Of a DNA stretch of 64,000 nucleotides, positions 58,599 through 64,000 are shown piece by piece (the stretch's first letter is position 1; each line of letters begins with the position of its first letter). The stretch spans positions 11,304,802 through 11,368,801 of the forward strand of contig CP099839.1 of the NCBI GenBank assembly GCA_030062745.1, written 5' to 3'. Below the pieces are notes generated by a model. The model did not search any database and had not been told where the DNA came from. It saw nothing but the letters and a program-made list of their open reading frames with translations. A program made the position numbers and the translations under genes. This stretch comes from Capitulum mitella (taxonomy: Eukaryota; Arthropoda; Thecostraca; Pollicipedomorpha; Pollicipedidae).

Positions 58599-59916
58599 GT
58601 TTGAGAAGGCTCATGGGGCCCATTTATGTTGTTTTGAGTATCTGATGGTACTGATGGCTCACACCTGTGATTTGTGGGTATCTGATAGTTCACTGATGGT
58701 CCACACTTTCACACTGTGATGTCCTCTGATATTTTCCTCCCTCATTATGACATTTGTCCCATTGTGACATATTTGTGTGACAGGCTATTAAGGTACAGTG
58801 TGTTCCAACCCTTTCCCCAGCAGGGGGCTGAATTCGCCCACTGCAGTTTTCTGCTTATAACTTATGATCTGTTTTGCACAGCTTTACAAAATTTTCTGAC
58901 TTTTCCTAAGCTTCTCTCTTATGTCTTGAGAAGTTTTCATCATTTTAATATTACACAGGACAGAGCTAGGTTGTGCTTTTGGGAGGCAACTCATGCTTTT
59001 TTGGTGCTCTTGACAGGTAGTTTGAAACAGGTCCCAAAGCTACAGCTTTTATGGTAAAGCTTAGTTTTTGTAGTATTATAAGGATATTTTGCAGTGCTAA
59101 TCTGTGTAATGAAGTTGGTCTTTGTTATTTTGTTTAAGGCCATTTTGCATCAGAAATAAAAAAAGGCATTTTTCAAAAATTTTGAAAGCATTTTCTGGCA
59201 TTCAAAACCCAGAATATATGGGGCTTACAGCATCTGCTTCTTCATGCATTGAAAATTTTATGCAAGTACTAGCTCAGGTCACAGAACTATGACCTGATTT
59301 GTCTGATGCATACCCAGCTCACATTGGCCATAATGAGATATAGGAATACACTTGACATTCTTGAGCACATTACTACAGCTGTAATGGCCTTTGATGTAGT
59401 TGTAATGAAATTTGAGGTCATTTGAGGCCACAGGTCATAATTTGAACAAAGGTGAGGTCAGATGCAATGAAGTTAGACCCTGTGAATTCAGTGCTGCCAT
59501 GAGGTTATTCTAGTAAAGTGATGAGTACCAATGTGGTATATGGTGGTTTTGTTGCATATGTATTTTGTATGCATGCTTTCCAGTTGTCATATTAGTCCAG
59601 TCATATATTTGACATGGAATGGAAATATGCAGGATACAAATCAGTGCAGCCAGTCCCTACATGAGGAACATAAAGTGTTAGCAATGCTTGGCAGAACAAC
59701 ATCTTTGATATTTGGCTTCCTGAGTGAGTCTCAGTTTTTATGTTAAGAACCCTTCTCACTGAGTCCGTAAACGAGCAAAGTCTGGTAAACCGGCGGAAGA
59801 CGACGGCAGTCGGCAGAGGCGTAGTCAGAAATGGTGCATAAAGGCACAGCCTCGAAAGACAAGCAAAAAACTATGCAGCACAATTTCAAAAATCTCAATG
59901 TCTGCTCCAACCTTGC

Positions 59917-60253
59917 ATTTATGCCCCTGCCCCTGACACCACCTCTGCTATTCGTATATGAGCAGATTGCAGTACCTTGAACTTATGATGTAAAACATCA
60001 TCAGCAAAGATGCTCATTTTGTGCCTAATCGCATGTTTTACAAACTTGATAAGCCATGCACCCCCATTGTCCATCCCCTAGAAATGCCTATCCTCTTCAT
60101 GCCAGGAAAATTTTGGTCTGAAATTAAATTGTGTTATGGTTCCCCTTATGACCTTCATGGCGTGATTTCCGTAGTCATTTAGCTCGGAAGAACATAAAAT
60201 AACATAGCCTACCATTTTTATGCCCCTGCCACCACTTCTGCCAACTGTATATG
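59917..60253. repeat. Pair of direct repeats around TTTATGCCCCTGCC
   Basis: TTTATGCCCCTGCC followed by ACCACCTCTGC and GTATATG occurs at 59917-59960 and, slightly shortened, at 60214-60253. This suggests a decayed tandem duplication with a period near 290 bp. Confidence 0.6.
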
Positions 60254-60736
60254 TACATGTGATATTGAATAGTACTAATTACTCATGAAATGGCTATCAC
60301 ATCCTCATATGTTGCTTTCAAAGCGATGTTGTGAAACTTTCTGGTCAGGGCGGCACCACGGTCACGGCACCTCCCATATTCTGCTTCCAGAGAACAGGTA
60401 TGATTTTCCCAAAATTTCACAGCTAGGTCTGTAAATAGAAATGTTATGTATAACTTCATGATTTATGGCAACTTCATCAAAATCGTTCCATAAACAGTGG
60501 AGTTATAATAAGCCCAAAAATATCCCCATCTTGGCTTTTTTGTCCTCCCCCTTTATCCATCCCTTCTGAGATTTTGTAAACTTCTTAAAAAAATGTAGTT
60601 TATGCCATGATGAGCCGATTGCCGTTTGTTGCCACGAAATCGGATGTGTAGTTCTGGAGATCCCGGGGGGGGGGGGGGCGGATCCACGTCCCCTGCTGGG
60701 AATCGGCGATATGGTGTGGCCCTCCGCGAATGGGGT

Positions 60737-60787
60737 TAAATTGTGAGAATCTGTTTTTCGGTATGTTATCTGTGGACCGTAAATGCC
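60737..60787. repeat. Dispersed 51-bp repeat, copy 2
   Basis: It is the partner of 58211-58261, 2.5 kb away in direct orientation. No longer flanking match is obvious by eye. Confidence 0.8.
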
Positions 60788-60972
60788 TGTAACTGCATTG
60801 GGCTGCATTAAGTGTAGTTGCCCATGCAGTTGTCTTTGCTCTTTCATTGGGCCTGAGATCCTTTGGTTGATCTGAATAGCTTTTGGGTCAGAGTACATGC
60901 TTAAGTCCAAGTCTGCAGAACAGGTTCTTTCCCTGCCACTAACTGACGTCATGTCTCCACCTGACTTATTGA

Positions 60973-61180
60973 GGTGGGAATCAGTTCTGATTCTGATTCA
61001 CATCAGCTTTTGGAAGTTAATCAGTCCAGTTAAGATTCAACTGTGATTAAATTACAGCGACTTAATGGGTGAATTCCTTTGATTCACCATTGTTTTCAAG
61101 TTTATTGATTGTGATTTATGACGAGTCTGAATTACTGACGAAGTCAGAATGGATTCGAATTGATCCAAAATCAAGCAGAA
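60973..61180. repeat. GATTC-rich degenerate repeat block
   Basis: GATTCTGATTCA, AGATTCAACTG, GAATTCCTTTGATTCAC, GGATTCGAATTGATCC and similar words recur across 200 bases. The same vocabulary forms the denser block at 63.73-63.92 kb. Confidence 0.5.
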
Positions 61181-62019
61181 GCCTGGTCACGGATGCATTT
61201 CCGGATGTGGAGAACCCTGTCCCACACTCTGAACCAGGTAATGCTGAACATTTGCGTAGCTTACCCGTGGCCTGCAGACCCTTTTGGTCTCTGGCGAGAT
61301 TCAGGTGCCCACTCTGGCACTCTGGCCTGGCTGCCACACACCAAGTTTAGTTGTCCGGTCCCTTATATGTCAGGCTTCGCTGGCAGCTTTGGCCTTTGAA
61401 CTAATTTGACCTGGATGACAGTGACCCAGGACTTTGCAGCGTGCATCCATCAGAGATACATGCAGCTTTCTCCTCCGCCGAAAAGTTATGTTTGGCTTTT
61501 ATGTGTTCCGAGACCACAACGGGAAGGGGTCATCCTTATCTCATCGGTGCTAGGGATTAGCGGTGACGCTGTACCGCGTTTGTTTACATGCTTAGTGGGC
61601 GGGAGAAAATCCGTCCCTCCCAACTTGTTCGCATTCGTGTAAGTGGATGACGGGCACATTATTAAGAATAATAACAATTTTGAAAATCGGGTTACAATGT
61701 TGGTATCTGTAGCTTGTTGTCATGTGCACAGCTGTGGTTTGAAATCGCCCTTTGACTTGTTAGAAATTGATTTCCTCCGATGAAAATGGCTGCAGCCTGA
61801 ATGCGTTAAAAAGGGTAGCGTTGGGATCAGAGTCCACGATAGACTGGACCTGTTCCCGGACTCTGACTCGCCACGCACGTACTCGCCACGCACGTGCTCT
61901 AAAATGTGGAGTCATTTTGCCGGAAATGCCGAACCAGGTGGCGCTAGATGATCTTTATCGTAACGTGCAACTTCAACCCGTGACCAGCTGACCCCATCGG
62001 CCTCGGTCTAAGTAAAGCT

Positions 62020-62100
62020 GCCCGTCCTGGGACTTGAACCCACTGTATGCCACACCGGGCTCTATTGTCCGGCTCCTTTGCACCAGGCCACGGTGACGGC
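62020..62100 (-). mobile_element. tRNA-like sequence, second SINE type
   Basis: On the - strand it has box A-like TGGCCTGGTGCAAAGG (62074-62090) and a perfect box B GGTTCAAGTCC (62030-62040) within an 81-base tRNA-sized unit. The T arm TGGG-TTCAAGT-CCCA pairs. The acceptor stem (GCCGTC with GACGGGC) pairs only with a bulge. I read it as the head of a SINE unlike the 37.8-kb family, or a tRNA pseudogene. Confidence 0.6.
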
Positions 62101-62583
62101 TCATTGTTTCTGGACGGTATGGAGCGATAGAGATAAAAGTGAAACTAATCACAAGTTTGTCAAATGATGAGAAGCACTGACAGATTACCAACGACCCATA
62201 TGCGTTTCTGAAGGTCGCGGGTCAAGCAAGGTCGGCATGACTTCCGAACTATTAGTAATGGGAGCAGATCGGAAGATTGTAGGAATGTCGTATGATTGTC
62301 GACATCCTGAATAAGCTCAAACGATGATGAAAAGATTCAAACCATAAAACGATGTCTGAAGTATCGTAACAGCTGTTTCGAGGCATCAGGCAATGTCAGG
62401 TCAGCTCAGAAGTCGAAGTGGCATGAAGTTGAATGAAGTCGTATGATTGACGAGGAGAGTTAGGACGGTCGTTTTGATATTGTGTTTTTGATGATGCGCC
62501 GCCAACTGGAACACGTCACTAAAAACAGCCAGTTTGGGTCATTCGGGTAATGCCCGGTAATGTGGGGTCGGATATCGTGTTCG

Positions 62584-62638
62584 TTAGCTCGGCTGGGAGA
62601 ACGTTAGTGTTCTGGCCGTTGGAAGACGGGTTCGAAAA
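62584..62638 (+). mobile_element. tRNA-like head on + strand
   Basis: Box A TTAGCTCGGCTGGGAGA at 62584-62600 and a box B-like GACGGGTTCGAAAAG at 62625-62639 are spaced as in tRNA. The GGAAGACGGGTTCGA text resembles the head of the 37.8-kb SINE (GGAAAGACGGGTTCGA). It may be a third member, truncated or diverged, in the opposite orientation. Confidence 0.5.
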
Positions 62639-63160
62639 GTTTCGACGCTTCCTATTTTGACCACGGATCAGCCGGTCATTGGGCAATAGAGAGTCTTGTT
62701 AACTACCACACGGCTGCTTCATATCAGTAACGGCACTTTAAACTGCCTCAAAATCGGCGCGGATTACCCGGAATTGCACGGTCAGGTTTACGGTTCAGGA
62801 TCCGTGCAGCAAACTGTACTTCGCATGGGCTCGGATCTCAGTCGTAACAGTTCAGTATCATTAGGATCAAATTTTGTGGAAGGAATTAAAAAAAAGAAGA
62901 AAGTTATGTCTGGCATAGCTCGAAGTCGGCTTCAGCTACGGATGTTAAAAGAAAGCCGATGGATGACGCAAATCGTTCAGAGATAGCATATTGATATACT
63001 CCATACTTATCATTTTACGTCAGGTCCAGTCAGGTTTGGTAACGGTTGCGTATAAAACTTCGCAGAATGGTGCCCGAAAGGCCGGTTGGCTCGTTCACAT
63101 CGTGGAAGAGGGCCCACAAACATGTTTTCGCCCTTAAAAACGAGCTGTGCGCACAGATCT

Positions 63161-63191
63161 AAAGATTTTTCATCCAGGATGAAAAATCTTT
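63161..63191. repeat. Perfect 15-bp inverted repeat with one-base loop
   Basis: AAAGATTTTTCATCC at 63161-63175 is followed by one A and its exact complement at 63177-63191. A partial third copy (GATGAGAAATCTTTG) follows at about 63198. It could extrude as a hairpin. It is not a bacterial terminator in this context. Confidence 0.9.
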
Positions 63192-63404
63192 TGACACGAT
63201 GAGAAATCTTTGTATACGAGGCCAGCCAAGATCGAGAATACTAAAACTGCATTGAGTGGCGTTCCTGGTGTTTACCTACTCCGCTGTCTCGTATGAGGAA
63301 TTCCTTCCCGGTTCACATTGTATATGTTTATATCAGCGTAGCATCGTAACCACATCTGACTGCACCTTGTTTGCATGCTTTTTTGCAGCTTTGGTCCAAA
63401 CGGC

Positions 63405-63690
63405 TGCAGAGGTAGCGTTAGGAATCGGACCCCGTGCTAAGCATAACTTATTGCATAAACGTCGACCCGTGCGCCCGATCGAGTAATTCCTAATGAATGC
63501 TGTTTTTGTGGCGAAGGTTTACGTGCCGCCCAGGGTGAAACACGGCCGTATGGTAGTCAGCGTAGCCCTATGTCGGCCAGATGCCAACTGACCCTTGGGC
63601 CCAATGTCGAACTCCCGGGCGACTCGCATTCTTCTTTCCAGGACGGGGAGATGGACGCTGTGCCGCATGAGCAGCCAGTCATCTCTTGTT
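63405..63690 (-). mobile_element. tRNA-derived SINE, copy 2 (diverged)
   Basis: It parallels copy 1 over most of its length and in the same order: CCCGTGCTAAGCATA, CGATCGAGTAATTCC, CCGCCCAGGGTGAAACACGG, GTAGTCAGCGTAGCCC, CGGCCAGATGCCAACTGACC, GGGCGACTCG and TTTCCAGGACGGG. Its box A and B positions are mutated, so it is probably the older copy. Confidence 0.78.
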
Positions 63691-63726
63691 TCAGATATCT
63701 GCCGACGTTTGTTCCAGCCAGACTTA

Positions 63727-63920
63727 TCGTCAGGTCACAGATCGATTCACAAAATTGTGAATCGATTCGATTCCGATTCGCCACCCATGAACGTGATTCC
63801 GATTGATTCTGGTTCACATTGGGAAACAGAGAATCGATTCGATTCTGATTCAAAGACAGTTTTTAATTGCAAGGAATCGATTCGACGTACGAATCACGAT
63901 TCGATTCACGATTCAGTTTG
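63727..63920. repeat. Block of GAATCGATTC palindromes
   Basis: GAATCGATTC and overlapping GATTCGATTC words recur at least six times. A longer dyad (GATTCACAA, AATT, GTGAATC) is at its left end. It may be a terminal region of a transposon or a satellite edge. Confidence 0.7.
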
Positions 63921-64000
63921 ATGCGAAATGACAAAAAACTGTGCTTGTTTTTTCATAAATGCAGTAGCCAAGTCGTAGGTCTTGTGTTATCCTAAGGCCT

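Larger units (their letters stand above)
57640..64000. other. AT-rich DNA without recognised genes
   Basis: From 57.7 to 61 kb the DNA is AT-rich, and from 61 to 64 kb near neutral. I saw no conserved protein frame. It holds the dispersed repeats, SINE-like elements, hairpin and GATTC-rich blocks listed separately, and a run of 14 G at 60665-60678. Confidence 0.6.

Noticed and set aside
62020-62100. Functional tRNA gene on the - strand
   Set aside because: The acceptor stem needs a bulge and the anticodon arm is not convincing.

Overview
This is a window of animal nuclear DNA. Its genes are split by canonical GT-AG introns, and the proteins are metazoan. Three loci can be recognised by protein family: MED13 (skuld in flies), REV7/MAD2L2 and GUCD1. 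A fourth is a large uncharacterised PTB-domain gene. Coding exons are extremely GC-rich, with Ala/Arg/Pro-heavy low-complexity stretches, while several introns and the last 7 kb are AT-rich. The form of the REV7 and MED13 proteins fits an arthropod. A crustacean, possibly a barnacle, is my guess from composition only.

Layout. From 1 to 19.4 kb I see no convincing gene: GC-rich blocks alternate with neutral DNA and hold at least five tandem-repeat arrays. From 19.44 to 23.22 kb on the + strand is an uninterrupted 1005-codon reading frame for a PTB-domain protein. It has a 5' UTR acceptor, a short upstream ORF overlapping its start, and a poly(A) signal. From 26.38 to 29.29 kb on the - strand are five exons of a GUCD1-family gene. 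The 3' end of its middle exon, including the splice donor, is tandemly repeated in 42-bp steps into the following intron. From 31.29 to 31.89 kb on the - strand is an intronless REV7/MAD2L2 HORMA gene. A possible signal-peptide exon lies near 33.8 kb (-). From 36.63 to 57.24 kb on the - strand is a complete MED13 gene. I could place 18 coding exons whose phases chain to a 2079-residue protein, although one intron and one donor remain ambiguous. From 57.3 to 64 kb is a probable MED13 promoter with a CCAAT box, a weak divergent + strand transcript candidate, and AT-rich DNA with dispersed repeats.

Repeats. A tRNA-derived SINE-like family is present twice in the same orientation (37.6-37.9 kb, inside a MED13 intron and sense to it, and 63.4-63.7 kb). 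Two further tRNA-like heads lie at 62.0 and 62.6 kb. Minisatellites, a CGG trinucleotide run beside a splice acceptor, an AAAC microsatellite and several inverted repeats are listed individually.

The genes do not form a pathway. MED13 regulates RNA polymerase II through the CDK8 module of Mediator. REV7 acts in translesion synthesis and DNA-break repair. GUCD1 is a poorly understood papain/C39-like family. The PTB protein is probably a signalling adaptor. The most unusual object is the GUCD1 exon-end array: it supplies five splice donors in one phase, each adding 14 codons.
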